Positions 40,168-48,839 are shown, counted from the stretch's first letter. The stretch: 64,000 bases of DNA from Mycolicibacterium austroafricanum (GCF_000612725.1 NZ_HG964460.1:88415-152414), one strand, 5' to 3'. Made by a program: numbers and translations. Notes: generated by a model not told the origin, from the letters alone.

Positions 40168-40518
40168 TCAAGGTGCCGACGCGGGGAAGGCCGCGCCGGT
40201 GTCGATGTCGTAGGCCCGCACGACAGCCGCGGCCGCCACTGGCACCGTGACCACAGCTTCGAACGCGGCGGTGGGGTCGATGCGTACCACCTGCGCGGAC
40301 ACATCGACGACGAGCACCACCAGGGACTCCTCGACGTCTTCGAACGCCTCGGACAGCCAGTTGTCGCACGCAGATATGAGCGCGGATTCGCTGGTGAAGA
40401 AGTAGATCGCGGGAACTGTTTCACCCAGTTGCGCGGAACGGGGCCCGATCGAGGGGCGCAGACCGTGGCTCCGGATCGACGCAGCTGCAGATGCGGTGGT
40501 GACGTGGAGGAGCTGCAT
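40168..40518 (-). CDS. ADP-ribosyltransferase-fold-like protein, 116 aa
   Basis: 116 aa from ATG 40516-40518. LLHVTTASAAASIRSHGLRPSIGPRS...PAIYFFTSESAL has the spacing of small ART-fold proteins: H-x-T after the first strand, a ...SIxxxGLxP helix, and a later aromatic strand Y-F-F. The catalytic Glu of true ARTs is not obvious. It may be a minimal NAD- or RNA 2'-phosphate-using enzyme or a fold relative without activity. Interesting next to the PARP and NAD genes. Confidence 0.55.
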   Translation of the reverse strand: MQLLHVTTASAAASIRSHGLRPSIGPRSAQLGETVPAIYFFTSESALISACDNWLSEAFEDVEESLVVLVVDVSAQVVRIDPTAAFEAVVTVPVAAAAVVRAYDIDTGAAFPASAP

Positions 40519-40521
40519 TGG

Positions 40522-40863
40522 CTAGCTCCAGAGTGCGCGGATGCTGGGGGCGTCGCGCAGGGAGATGGAGGGGCCGCTGGCCGGCGCGCGGTCCGCGGAG
40601 CTGGAGCAGTCGCAAGACAGCCCGTGATGCAGGAACTCACCGCAGGCGGCACACCACACGTCGTAGTCGGTCTCACCGGCCGGCAGTACCGAGATCCGCG
40701 TAGCGCCGCCGACATCCTCACTGTCAATGTCAGCCGGACGGCGACCAGAGACATTGACGCCGAGGGCTTCCAGAATGGCTACGCTGCACCGCGGCGATCC
40801 ACACGACTCGTGCAGATCTTCGGTTTGGCCGCGACGGCTGATGGTGATGCTCTCGGCTGGCAT
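40522..40863 (-). CDS. Unknown 113-aa protein with zinc ribbon
   Basis: 113 aa from ATG 40861-40863 with GGAGA upstream. ESCGSPRCSVAILEAL and VWCAACGEFLHHGLSCDC give several Cys/His residues likely to bind zinc; the C-terminal tail is Ser/Pro rich. First gene of the six-gene operon to 39265. Confidence 0.65.
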   Translation of the reverse strand: MPAESITISRRGQTEDLHESCGSPRCSVAILEALGVNVSGRRPADIDSEDVGGATRISVLPAGETDYDVWCAACGEFLHHGLSCDCSSSADRAPASGPSISLRDAPSIRALWS

Positions 40864-41085
40864 CGGCAGGTCTCCGCTCCGGTGGGGGACAACCGCGCTC
40901 AGTCGTCCATGCATTGGTGAGCATGCGCCCCATGACCTGAATTAACCGTGCCGGACGCGCAACACGCGGAAGGGCCGGATTCGGGTTCCCGTGTCGCAGG
41001 GCCGGTGACGCGCCGGAAACTCGCACACTGCGCGCAATCAGCGGTCGAACAGGTGGCCGGTCCCAGCGTAGGAGTCACACCGAAG

Positions 41086-41304
41086 ATGCAGAGCGCCACC
41101 GAGAAACTGGCCGAGGCCCGGACTTCGCTGCACACCGCAGTGGCCGCCGTCGATGATTCCCACTACCGCCGCCAGCACGCACATCACGCCGCGACCCTCG
41201 CCGCGGACGTGACACTGTCGGCAGACGCCACCGCGGACCAGAAACGCACAGCGAGTATCTATCTGGATCAGGCAGTCGGAATGCGCCGCCAGGGCGGACA
41301 GTGA
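41086..41304 (+). CDS. Unknown helical protein, 72 aa
   Basis: 72 aa from ATG 41086 with AGGAG about 10 nt upstream. MQSATEKLAEARTSLHTAVAAVDDSHYRRQHAHHAATLAADVTLSADATADQKRTAS is strongly helical and could be a small coiled-coil or DNA-bending protein. Contains one GGACGTGACA copy in frame. Precedes the EccC-EccA fusion gene. Confidence 0.6.
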   Translation: MQSATEKLAEARTSLHTAVAAVDDSHYRRQHAHHAATLAADVTLSADATADQKRTASIYLDQAVGMRRQGGQ

Positions 41305-41563
41305 GCTGATCAACGATGCACACCCCGATGCCGTGCATTCGTGTCGCGCATTGCGCGGTGCCGGATTCGGTGTAGCTTCGGCGGCAATCGCCCCGGCCGT
41401 GGGGCGGGATCCTCGAAGCGAGACGGGCCGCGACCCCGCACCGCAACGTGGAGGTCAGCCCCCGCAGGGGCACATGGCGAACCCGCCCTGTTCACCGCGG
41501 TGTGGCTGGTGGTCGCGGCGCCGGACCCACTCCGCGGACTGCACAGGAGAGGTTTCTTCAACC

Positions 41564-43573
41564 ATGGTTTCTCACCGACTCAAGGCCGACGCTCGCGCGT
41601 ACATGGAACAGCACCCCGGGGTCAGCTACCAGGCAGCGTTGCGTGCTGTCACTGCGCACACACCGACGAGGGACGGTTCCGGCGGCAGGCCAGCACAGGA
41701 ACCGTCACTTCAGCGCACCCGCGCAGTAGACCTCTTCGAAGCTCTGGGCATCGAAGACATCGCCACCCACGATTTCGCCGAGGTGTGGGCACGCAACACG
41801 GCAACCGCTTCGCTGCGGGTGCCCTACTGCTATCGGCTCGAAAGCGGCGCAATGAACGCCACGCTGGAACACCTCGATCTCACCGACGAGAGTCGGGGCG
41901 GAAGTGGTCCGCACCCCGTGCTCCAAGGACGCTTCGAGAGTGGCGCAACGCACGCCGCGCTGGAATACCTCGATCTCACCGACGAGAGTCGGGGCGGAAA
42001 CGGGCCGCACGTCGCGATTGAGGGGCGCACCGGAAGCGGGAAGTCACATTTTCTGAGCTCTCTCGTTTTGGGCCTTGCCGCCACCTATGCGCCCGACACC
42101 GTGAGTTTCGTCCTGGCCGACGGTAAGGGCGGCAGCACATTCGAGGGGCTCGACAAGCTGCCCCACGTGGTTGCGGCGGTTTCTCACCTGGAGCACTTCC
42201 CGCCACGTGTCCAGCGCCTCATCGACTTTATCGCGACCGAGATGGATCGGCGGGCGCAGCTGATCTACACGCATTCAAAATGCGAGGACTTTGTCAGCTA
42301 CACCGAACGGTCCATGCAGCGCGCGGGGTCGGAGTATCCGCGGTTGCCGCACTTGTTCATCGTGGTCGACGAGTTGCACGCAGCTGCGCGCAGCCACCCG
42401 CGCCTGGTGTCAGCACTCGGCCGCCTGGCGCGCACCGGGCGGGCGTTGGGGATGCACCTGGTGGTCGGCGACCAGCCGTCTGACAGGAGGCTGGGCGATG
42501 AACTGTCCGAACAGCTGCGCACTCGGATCACGCTGCCGCTTGATGAACCACTACACCGCATACATGCAGAGACCGACGGGACCGGACAGCCGAACAGCAT
42601 GCTCACGCAGATTGCCTCACGGCTGTCCGCGCTCAGTGACTTCCGCGCGATGGACCAGTACCCGTTGTCTGACGAGGCCGCGCAACGCGAACGCATCGGT
42701 TTCGTCCGCGCCGAGATTGACTCCCTGATCGGCCAGGACGAGGTCAAAGAGCAGCTGCACGGCATCCTGACCGATGCGTCGGCAGCCGCGGAACGCGTCC
42801 GTCGCGGGTTGCGTGTCTCACCGGTGCGCCCCAACTTCGTCTTCACTGGCGCTCCCGGCACGGGGAAGACCCATGCTGCCGAAATCCTGGCAGACACCTT
42901 GCACGCCGCCGGGGTCACAGAAACCTCGAAGGTGGTGTTCGCGTACCGCAACACGCTCGTTGGCAGATTCGAGGGTGAGACTTCGTCGAGAACATCCGGG
43001 GTGTTCGACAGTGCGCGCGGGGGTGTTCTCTTCGTCGACAGCGCTTACGAACTGGTCCAGGACCGCGGCGGCAGCGGCGACCCGTTCGGGCGCGAGGCGG
43101 TGGACACGCTCAGTCAGCGGATGCGAGACGGCGGGAACGACCCGGTGGTGGTCCTGTGCGGATACCCCGAGGAGATGCGGCGTTTCCTGGCACGCGAGCA
43201 GAGCCTGGCCGGCCTGTTCAGCCGCCATGTCACGTTCACCTCGCCTTCGCAGGCTGAGCTGTGGAAGCACCTGGTGAGGTTCGCCGAGACGGCCGGCCAC
43301 GTTCTCAGTCCCTCCACTGAGGAAGCGTTCCGGCGCATCGTCGAGGAGCTGGGCAACGAAGATGGCTACGGCTTCCGCTATATCGACCGGCTTGGCAATA
43401 TTCGCTATGCCCGCAACGTCGTTGAACGCGCCGCGGGGATCGCGAGGCAGCGGATCGGCGGCGTGGAAGATCTGTCTGCGCTAACAGACGAGGAGCTGCT
43501 GCAGCTCACCAGCGAGGACGTCGTCATGGCTGCTGAACAGATCGCGAGTGCTGTGGGAGCGACCGCCGGGTGA
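41564..43573 (+). CDS. EccC-type FtsK/SpoIIIE ATPase fused to EccA/CbbX-type AAA+ ATPase
   Basis: 669 aa from ATG 41564. After a helical N-terminus comes an FtsK/SpoIIIE ATPase of ESX EccC type: LDLTDESRGGNGPHVAIEGRTGSGKSH (Walker A near 160), VSFVLADGKGGSTFEGL, LPHLFIVVDELH (Walker B), and LGMHLVVGDQPS. From about 390 a second ATPase of CbxX/CfqX-EccA type follows: LIGQDEVKEQL, FTGAPGTGKTHAAEIL, GVLFVDSAYELV (Walker B with Ser where EccA has Glu), ending with a helical lid. In ESX (type VII) systems these are separate proteins: EccC drives substrate export and EccA is the cytosolic chaperone. The single-chain fusion is unusual. An alternative is dsDNA pumping, as by TraB/FtsK. Tandem duplication at 41837-42028. 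Confidence 0.88.
   Translation: MVSHRLKADARAYMEQHPGVSYQAALRAVTAHTPTRDGSGGRPAQEPSLQRTRAVDLFEALGIEDIATHDFAEVWARNTATASLRVPYCYRLESGAMNATLEHLDLTDESRGGSGPHPVLQGRFESGATHAALEYLDLTDESRGGNGPHVAIEGRTGSGKSHFLSSLVLGLAATYAPDTVSFVLADGKGGSTFEGLDKLPHVVAAVSHLEHFPPRVQRLIDFIATEMDRRAQLIYTHSKCEDFVSYTERSMQRAGSEYPRLPHLFIVVDELHAAARSHPRLVSALGRLARTGRALGMHLVVGDQPSDRRLGDELSEQLRTRITLPLDEPLHRIHAETDGTGQPNSMLTQIASRLSALSDFRAMDQYPLSDEAAQRERIGFVRAEIDSLIGQDEVKEQLHGILTDASAAAERVRRGLRVSPVRPNFVFTGAPGTGKTHAAEILADTLHAAGVTETSKVVFAYRNTLVGRFEGETSSRTSGVFDSARGGVLFVDSAYELVQDRGGSGDPFGREAVDTLSQRMRDGGNDPVVVLCGYPEEMRRFLAREQSLAGLFSRHVTFTSPSQAELWKHLVRFAETAGHVLSPSTEEAFRRIVEELGNEDGYGFRYIDRLGNIRYARNVVERAAGIARQRIGGVEDLSALTDEELLQLTSEDVVMAAEQIASAVGATAG
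41837..42028 (+). repeat. 96-bp tandem duplication in ATPase gene
   Basis: Two adjacent 96-bp copies (41837-41932, 41933-42028) code LESGA...LTDESRGGSGPH...QGR and FESGA...LTDESRGGNGPH...EGR, 22 of 32 residues identical. The core ACCTCGATCTCACCGACGAG is exact in both. The repeat duplicates the strand just before Walker A. Confidence 0.9.
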
Positions 43574-43626
43574 GAGCGGTGCGGGTCGGTGCCCGGAACG
43601 AAAGCCGGCGCCGACCCGCAGCGGCC

Positions 43627-43770
43627 TCACGTCCACCACCAGTCGACATCGCGTCGAGCACGCAGGTCGGGGGTTCCCCGGGGTCGCCGACGGTACGCCA
43701 GCGGCCCTGCACGGTGCTCGGGAGCGACCGTTTTGAGGCCCCCGCTGGGCGTCTTGTCGGTGCGCGCCAT
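43627..43770 (-). CDS. Small Trp-rich-ended protein, 47 aa
   Basis: 47 aa from ATG 43768-43770, overlapping the upstream stop (TGATG). Starts MARTDKTPSGGLK and ends DVDWWWT. The start echoes the neighbour (MSKTDKTRPW), suggesting related or duplicated N-termini. Function unknown. Confidence 0.55.
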   Translation of the reverse strand: MARTDKTPSGGLKTVAPEHRAGPLAYRRRPRGTPDLRARRDVDWWWT

Positions 43771-44153
43771 CAGTCCCACCACCCGCCGGTGTACTCGCAG
43801 TAGCGGTGGGTCTGGCGGTTGTCGACGCGGTCCTCGTTGATCTCGCCGCAGCTGTTGGCCTGGCGCGTGAGGTCGCGCAGGATGGTCCGCTGCGCCGCCC
43901 GCTCGGCTGAGAACCAGGAGCGGCGAGCGGTCTGCCGATAGCGGGTGTCAGAGAACATTTTCCAGTGCGGAACAGGCTCACGCGCCGGTTCCCAGCGGCA
44001 CACGGTGTCCGCGTATGTCCACGGGTCAGTAGGAAGGTCGCACGCAGCGGTGACGTGCAGCCGCCGGATGCCGGTGCACATGTGCGCCGCGCGCATGCCC
44101 GGGGCATCGTTGATCTGGACCCGCCAGGGGCGGGTCTTGTCGGTCTTGGACAA
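43770..44153 (-). CDS. Unknown 127-aa protein
   Basis: 127 aa from ATG 44151-44153. MSKTDKTRPWRVQINDAPGMRAAH... with several Cys (MCTGIRRLHV, ADTVCRW, ANSCGEINED) and a TRYRQTARRSWFSAERAAQRTILRDLTRQA helix, ending YTGGWWD. No family recognised. Coupled to the 47-aa gene. Confidence 0.7.
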   Translation of the reverse strand: MSKTDKTRPWRVQINDAPGMRAAHMCTGIRRLHVTAACDLPTDPWTYADTVCRWEPAREPVPHWKMFSDTRYRQTARRSWFSAERAAQRTILRDLTRQANSCGEINEDRVDNRQTHRYCEYTGGWWD

Positions 44154-44307
44154 CGGATCTGTCCGCCTTTCGGCGGGCTACCGGCGACCTCTGTCTGGCC
44201 GCAGGGGAGGCAGCCGCACCTACAACGGGAGACCCATGACCGTGTCCTTCCATGCGTGTGCGCGAAGCCACGCGGCGGTGGCGAGCCAGACAGCGTAACG
44301 CGCGGTG

Positions 44308-44607
44308 CTAGAGGTCCCGAAGGGGATCCTCGCGAACTCCCGCGCCGAATTCGTAGGCGTGGGCGATCAACCGGATGTACAGCTCATCGAGATGCCTGGC
44401 GCGGTCGTATTCCCGGTTGGTTACCTGCACGTACAGGGTGTAGATGTCGAACGGTTGGCCCTCGTCGAGATCGACTTTGGCCCCGTGAGCCCGGGCTTCT
44501 CCGCCGAGACGAGAGGCGGTCGCAAGCTCGGACCGCAGCCCTTCGACCCCGCCGAGCAATGCCTCGGCTCCCGCTTCCGCGAATAGGGCTTGGTAGTTCC
44601 GGTGCAT
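44308..44607 (-). CDS. Unknown 99-aa helical protein
   Basis: 99 aa from ATG 44605-44607, 6 nt after the upstream stop. LFAEAGAEALLGGVEGLRSELATASRLGG and DELYIRLIAHAYEF are helical; a YTLYVQVTN strand sits between. Last of three genes from 45158. Confidence 0.7.
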   Translation of the reverse strand: MHRNYQALFAEAGAEALLGGVEGLRSELATASRLGGEARAHGAKVDLDEGQPFDIYTLYVQVTNREYDRARHLDELYIRLIAHAYEFGAGVREDPLRDL

Positions 44608-44613
44608 CGTGAC

Positions 44614-44871
44614 TCAGCGTCCCGGGAACAGTTTCGCGGCGGCGGCATCGGCATCGGCCTGCGCGGCGGTCAGTCCACCCTCATCGGTGAAACCGCTGTC
44701 GAGCACCTTGCCGCACGAGCCGTCCTGCACCGACCAGCGGTAGTGCGTCGGCTGCTCCTCGTCGTCCCACTGGTCGTAGTCGACGTAAGCGTAGATGCGG
44801 TCGAGACCGGACAACTCACGGGCATAGGTGGTCTGAGTGCCCGATGTGTGCTGCAGCTTCCACTCGTTCAC
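44614..44871 (-). CDS. Unknown 85-aa protein
   Basis: 85 aa from ATG 44869-44871, overlapping the previous stop as ATGA. WKLQHTSGTQTTYARELSGLDRIYAYVDYDQWDDEEQPTHYRWSV is beta-rich and acidic. No family. Confidence 0.7.
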   Translation of the reverse strand: MNEWKLQHTSGTQTTYARELSGLDRIYAYVDYDQWDDEEQPTHYRWSVQDGSCGKVLDSGFTDEGGLTAAQADADAAAAKLFPGR

Positions 44872-45158
44872 AGGGCACCGCCGGCCAAAGTGGAAGCGGC
44901 ATTCTCGGCGATGATCCGGTGCGCATTGCCAGCGGTGTCGAACCGGTGATACACCGGATGCCCGCCCACAGGCTGAACACGCAGCACCCAGGCTTCGGCG
45001 ACGCCTACCAACTGCGCCTCTCGCAGGGAGTCACGTCCCCGGGACACCATCGTCTCGAGCTGCCCGCACAGCGGGGAACGCGGGTCCAGAGTCGTGATGA
45101 TCTGCTCGATCGCTTGGTGGTCGCGCAGCGCGTTGAGCGAAATGACGGTTGTTGGCAT
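44868..45158 (-). CDS. Unknown 96-aa protein
   Basis: 96 aa from ATG 45156-45158. MPTTVISLNALRDHQAIEQIITTLDPR followed by a QLVGVAEAWVLRVQPVGGHPVYHRF strand pair. First gene of the unit 45158-44308. Function unknown. Confidence 0.7.
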   Translation of the reverse strand: MPTTVISLNALRDHQAIEQIITTLDPRSPLCGQLETMVSRGRDSLREAQLVGVAEAWVLRVQPVGGHPVYHRFDTAGNAHRIIAENAASTLAGGAL

Positions 45159-45217
45159 GACACCGATAGTGGCCACGACCGGTCCGATTTCCGTTGCGCG
45201 GCGCGGCAGCTGGGTTG

Positions 45218-45293
45218 GGGCGACGAGGGGGAATCGAACCCACCGACCTCCCGGACCACAACCGGGTGCTCTGCCGTCTGAGCTATCGCCGCC
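45218..45293 (-). tRNA. tRNA-His(GTG)
   Basis: Acceptor GGCGGCG/CGTCGCC, anticodon loop TTGTGGT on CCCGG/CCGGG, discriminator C as expected for His. Confidence 0.93.
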
Positions 45294-45426
45294 ATGACGG
45301 TCCCCGAACAGAGGACCGGGCCGCTGAACGCGCGCCGCCTGTCCGCGACTGCGCGAGCGGAGCCACCCGCACCCAGCATCTCAGCTGAGCAGTTCCGCCA
45401 ACGGCCGTGAGCCGTGGCGATATGCG

Positions 45427-45514
45427 CGGAGGGCAGGGGGATCGAACCCCTACATGTCTATGCACCAACTGTTTTCAAGACAGCGCCCGTCGCCAGCCGT
45501 CGGGTGGGCCCTCC
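45427..45514 (-). tRNA. tRNA-Ser(TGA)
   Basis: Acceptor GGAGGGC/GCCCTCC, anticodon loop CTTGAAA, long variable arm, 88 nt. Reads UCN. Confidence 0.92.
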
Positions 45515-45545
45515 AATGCGACCGGCCCCCGCGGACCGATCCTCG

Positions 45546-45618
45546 TTGCTCCGGCGGGACTCGAACCCGCGACTTCCGCGTTATGAGCGCGGGGCTCTGC
45601 CAACTGAGCTACGGAGCG
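45546..45618 (-). tRNA. tRNA-Met(CAT) with initiator-like C1-A72
   Basis: Anticodon loop CTCATAA on CCGCG/CGCGG. Acceptor CGCTCCG/CGGAGCA leaves C1 opposite A72, the initiator hallmark, but the D-arm (GCTC/GAGC) and anticodon stem (GCG, not GGG) are elongator-like. A tRNA-Ile2 with a modified CAU is the other option. Confidence 0.85.
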
Positions 45619-45652
45619 TTGCGGACACCCTCTGCAGAGTGGCCGAAAGTGG

Positions 45653-45726
45653 TTGCGGAGACAGGATTCGAACCTGCGACCTCTGGGTTATGGGCCCAGC
45701 GAGCTACCAAACTGCTCTACTCCGCG
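45653..45726 (-). tRNA. Initiator tRNA-fMet(CAT) with C33
   Basis: C1-A72 mismatch (CGCGGAG/CTCCGCA) and GGG/CCC in the anticodon stem (CTGGG/CCCAG) identify an initiator. The loop is CCCATAA, so position 33 is C, not the near-universal U. Confidence 0.9.
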
Positions 45727-45762
45727 AAGCTGTTGCTTGCGCGCGTTGTACGCGCTCGGTGG

Positions 45763-47775
45763 CTACTCCGATCCAGTTGATCCACCGGCACGCGGTGATT
45801 CGCTTCCGCCACCTCCGGCCGGCGACCCGGCGGTGCCTTTCGCACCAGCAGAGTCACCGCGATGGCGCCCACCCGCAACTGCCGGTGAATCCGCAGCGGT
45901 CTTTCCGGACGCGTGCCGGCCCTGCGGTTTCGGCCGAGATTCGTCCTCGCCGGTATCGGTCGAGGACGAGGTGGAATCAGTGACGTCGAGCCTCGTCCGG
46001 GTGTCGTTGCTGCGCGAAGATTCAGTGGCCGAGCGTTTGCGTCCGGGGACGGCGACGGTGGATTCGTCACCGGGATCGGCGGCTTCGTCGGTTGACTCAA
46101 GGCCGCCGGTCGAAGTCTCGGGATCTGCTGCGGTGCTGTTCGCGGATTCGGGCTCAGCTTTGGTCACGTCGTCGCCGGTTTCATCATCTGTGACTGGCAC
46201 GTCGTCTTCGTGGGGTTCCGCGACAACCGCGGTGTCCTCGACCGGATCGGCTTCGGTTACGTCGCCCGCGGATCCGACCACCGCCGGTGCGGAGACAGCG
46301 GACGCGGCTGAATTGCTGGCAGTGAGCGGTCCCGCATCGGCCACATCGACACCGTCCCGTGCCTGGTTAACAGACATGGGAGCTGACAGCTGAACGTCGG
46401 CGGTGACGAACGTGGACGCAGCTGCCTGGCGCAGCTGCGGTGCGGCAGCGGAGACGGCCGATCGGTGCGTCAACGAGCCCGGGTCCAGCACGGCGGCAAC
46501 CGTATTGAAGCCGGCGGCAACGGCTGCGCCCACGGCGCGGACCGCCATATTGACTGCCCCGGCCACCGTGTGCGGCAGGTTCGCCACCAGCGACGGCAAC
46601 CCTGCGGCGCGCATCAGCCCAGAAGCCAACGTTGCCGCGCCACCGTTGAATTTCGCGACCATCTCCGCGGCGGTCACAGACAGGTCGGCACCAGCGGTGA
46701 ACGGAACCGACAGGAGCCCGGTACCGATGTCGGTGATGGCCCCCACGGTGCGCACGCCGGCGGCCACAACAGCTCCCAGTGCCTGGGTGTAGCTCGCAAC
46801 GCTGAGCGGTTCGGAGCCGATGGCGCGGATGCTGCGCTGGAGCGCCCCCTCACCGGTACCGTCTCCGAGCCACGCGTCTGCGATCTCACCCACACCATGG
46901 GTGATGTTGCCCAGCGTCCGCCCCGCGGCGTCGACCAGCGTTCCGGTCAACCCGTTGACGCCGGCGAGCGCAGCGCTGACCGGGGCCGTCACGATTCCCT
47001 GTATCGCTGTCAGGACACCATCAAGCAGCGCCACACCCGGCACGAGGCCCTTCGCGGCGCTGAGCGCCTCGTTGACGCCCCGCAGCAGGTTGTCGATCTG
47101 GGAGGTGACTCCCGTGGCGAGTGTCCCCACCGTGGAAAGTGCACCGCGGCCGACGCTGTTGACCAGACCCGCCCCATCGTGAAGGACCAGGCCGGCGACA
47201 TCGAGCGGAACGTTGAGAAGACCTGTGTAGCTGGACAACGAGAGCGGGTTGTTGATGATGCTCGCGACGGCATGCAACGCCGTGCTCAAAGATCCTGTCA
47301 ATGTCGATGCCAAGAGGGTGGTGACCTCACCGGTGGTGAGCACGATGGTGCCGCTGACATCAGCCACCGTGTCCGATAGGCGCGTCAGGCCACCCGAGGA
47401 GGCCGCGCGCAGTGCGCGCAGAAGATCGACGAGCGCGCGGTTATCGGTGGACCTGATCATGTTGTTCCACAGGTCGTTGTTCACCGCCACGGCGGAGTCG
47501 AGCACGGAGCTGAGGCTGTTCCCCGGCATCGCGACAACGGAGGTGACCGTAGAGGACACGGACGCGAGTGCCGAATTCAACCGCTCGACAAGGTCATCAA
47601 TGTCTCGGGGGCTGACCAGCGCCGCGAGCTGAACCCGTGGTGCCGACAACGACGGCAACGCCGGGAATGCCGGGGAGTGCAGCACGGCTGGGCTGACCAA
47701 CAGCGGAGCAGCGGTGATCGCGGCAGCCGTGAGTGCAGTCGCAGCGGGCAGGTACGAACCGATCGAACGTTGCAT
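45763..47775 (-). CDS. GjpA-like surface/outer-membrane protein
   Basis: 670 aa from ATG 47773-47775 with AAGGAAG upstream. A signal-like start (MQRSIGSYLPAATALTAAAI, ending ...PLLVSPAVLHSP) leads to about 400 residues of amphipathic Leu/Val/Ala-rich repeats (RLNSALASVSSTVTSVV, LLASTLTGSLSTALHAV, ANLPHTVAGAVNMAV) as in proteins annotated outer-membrane porin GjpA in Gordonia and mycobacteria, then a long acidic Ser/Thr/Glu-rich, low-complexity tail. Secreted or mycomembrane-associated by inference. Its presence in the tRNA array suggests that the element alters the host surface. Confidence 0.7.
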   Translation of the reverse strand: MQRSIGSYLPAATALTAAAITAAPLLVSPAVLHSPAFPALPSLSAPRVQLAALVSPRDIDDLVERLNSALASVSSTVTSVVAMPGNSLSSVLDSAVAVNNDLWNNMIRSTDNRALVDLLRALRAASSGGLTRLSDTVADVSGTIVLTTGEVTTLLASTLTGSLSTALHAVASIINNPLSLSSYTGLLNVPLDVAGLVLHDGAGLVNSVGRGALSTVGTLATGVTSQIDNLLRGVNEALSAAKGLVPGVALLDGVLTAIQGIVTAPVSAALAGVNGLTGTLVDAAGRTLGNITHGVGEIADAWLGDGTGEGALQRSIRAIGSEPLSVASYTQALGAVVAAGVRTVGAITDIGTGLLSVPFTAGADLSVTAAEMVAKFNGGAATLASGLMRAAGLPSLVANLPHTVAGAVNMAVRAVGAAVAAGFNTVAAVLDPGSLTHRSAVSAAAPQLRQAAASTFVTADVQLSAPMSVNQARDGVDVADAGPLTASNSAASAVSAPAVVGSAGDVTEADPVEDTAVVAEPHEDDVPVTDDETGDDVTKAEPESANSTAADPETSTGGLESTDEAADPGDESTVAVPGRKRSATESSRSNDTRTRLDVTDSTSSSTDTGEDESRPKPQGRHASGKTAADSPAVAGGRHRGDSAGAKGTAGSPAGGGGSESPRAGGSTGSE

Positions 47776-48338
47776 GGGTGACTTCCTTGCCTGGGCGGGT
47801 GGGCAGTCTGTACCACGCAGTGAAAGAACATCGATGTGTGCGGCGCGACCTCCGTCACGCGCGGTCGCCAGTGCCAGTGGGCGATCTATTGAACGTGAGA
47901 ACAGTTGTAGCGCTGCGAACGTCGCCGGTCGGGTGACGGGTGTGCACCGCATTTTCACGGCGGTTTGTCTACGCTTGCACGTCCCCCACCGGACGGTCGC
48001 TGCCCGCCATACCCGCACTTCGACAATCTGCGCGAGCAGAATATGGCGCTGCTGGAACCGCCGTACATCGTGTGTGTCGGCACCGGCGGTGATCGGAGGA
48101 AGCGACGTACACGCGCCGGGGACCAGGCGCTCGACCTTATCCGCGGCTTTTCTACTCATCGATCCGCGTGGGGCAGTTACCGTCGCGATGCACGCATAGT
48201 TCGCCGAACACGTTGTGCAGGCGATTTGCTCATTCTGATCCCCGGCGGCTTACTGGCTCTTGACCGTGTCGGTGGCCCTGACGACTAGGGTGGTTTTCTT
48301 CTCCAAAACGCGACGCTGCGGGCGCCGAAGTGGGCGCG
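47776..48338. other. 563-bp intergenic region
   Basis: Lies upstream of the GjpA-like gene and downstream of the secreted-protein gene. Open frames here on the plus strand lack ribosome sites and have no recognisable protein character. It should hold the GjpA-like promoter; no operator palindrome or clear hairpin was seen. Confidence 0.4.
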
Positions 48339-48839
48339 CTATGCCACCTTCATGTAGAACGGCATCTCGATGACAGGCCACTGGTTGCGCCCGCAGGATC
48401 CGCTCGGTCCGATCGTCTTGTCGAACCCGGTGTACTCCCGGGCATCCGCGTCGTAGTGCCCGTTAGCGCCGACCGGGTAGATCATGTAGGTCTGCAGGCC
48501 CTCGACCGGGACGCCGTCGGCACAGTATCGCCAGTTGGGCACCTTGCGTTTGACGTACCAGAGACCGTTGGTCGTGTAGATCGGCGCACTCCAGCCGGCG
48601 TCGCTGTTCACTGTGCCGGTGCAGTCTGACGGGGAGACGCATTGCGTTGAGATGGTCCAGGTGCTGCGGGTGGGTGGCTGATCCTCGTAGCGCTGGTTGA
48701 TCTTGGCCCAGTCACCGTTTGACGATGTGAGGAACGTTCCGTTGATCCCCCACAGCTGTTCGGCGCGCGCGGGCGGGGCACCGCCGAGCACAACGAGCAT
48801 CGCGGACGCGACCACCGCCAACACCCTACCGGATGACAT
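48339..48839 (-). CDS. Mycobacterial-type small secreted protein
   Basis: 166 aa from ATG 48837-48839. Signal peptide MSSGRVLAVVASAMLVVLGGAPPARA, then AEQLWGINGTFLTSSNGDWAKINQRYEDQPPTRSTWTISTQCVSPSDCTGTVNSDAGW, a pattern familiar from families of small exported mycobacterial proteins with conserved Cys pairs (Cys in QCVSPSDC, YCADG, SCGR). Function unknown. Its promoter carries a variant regulon palindrome, tying it to the element programme. Confidence 0.8.
   Translation of the reverse strand: MSSGRVLAVVASAMLVVLGGAPPARAEQLWGINGTFLTSSNGDWAKINQRYEDQPPTRSTWTISTQCVSPSDCTGTVNSDAGWSAPIYTTNGLWYVKRKVPNWRYCADGVPVEGLQTYMIYPVGANGHYDADAREYTGFDKTIGPSGSCGRNQWPVIEMPFYMKVA

Noticed and set aside
40169..40903. 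Plus-strand ORFs over 40153-40920
   Set aside because: Antisense to a compact six-gene operon with ribosome sites; codon usage is shadow-like.
41333..43573. Upstream start at 41333 for the EccC-EccA fusion
   Set aside because: The first 77 residues look like non-coding translation (Arg/Pro/Gly rich, clustered Cys); ATG 41564 begins plausible protein.
45763..48159. 798-codon version of the GjpA-like gene
   Set aside because: The extra N-terminal 128 residues lack coding character; a signal peptide and ribosome site fit ATG 47775.
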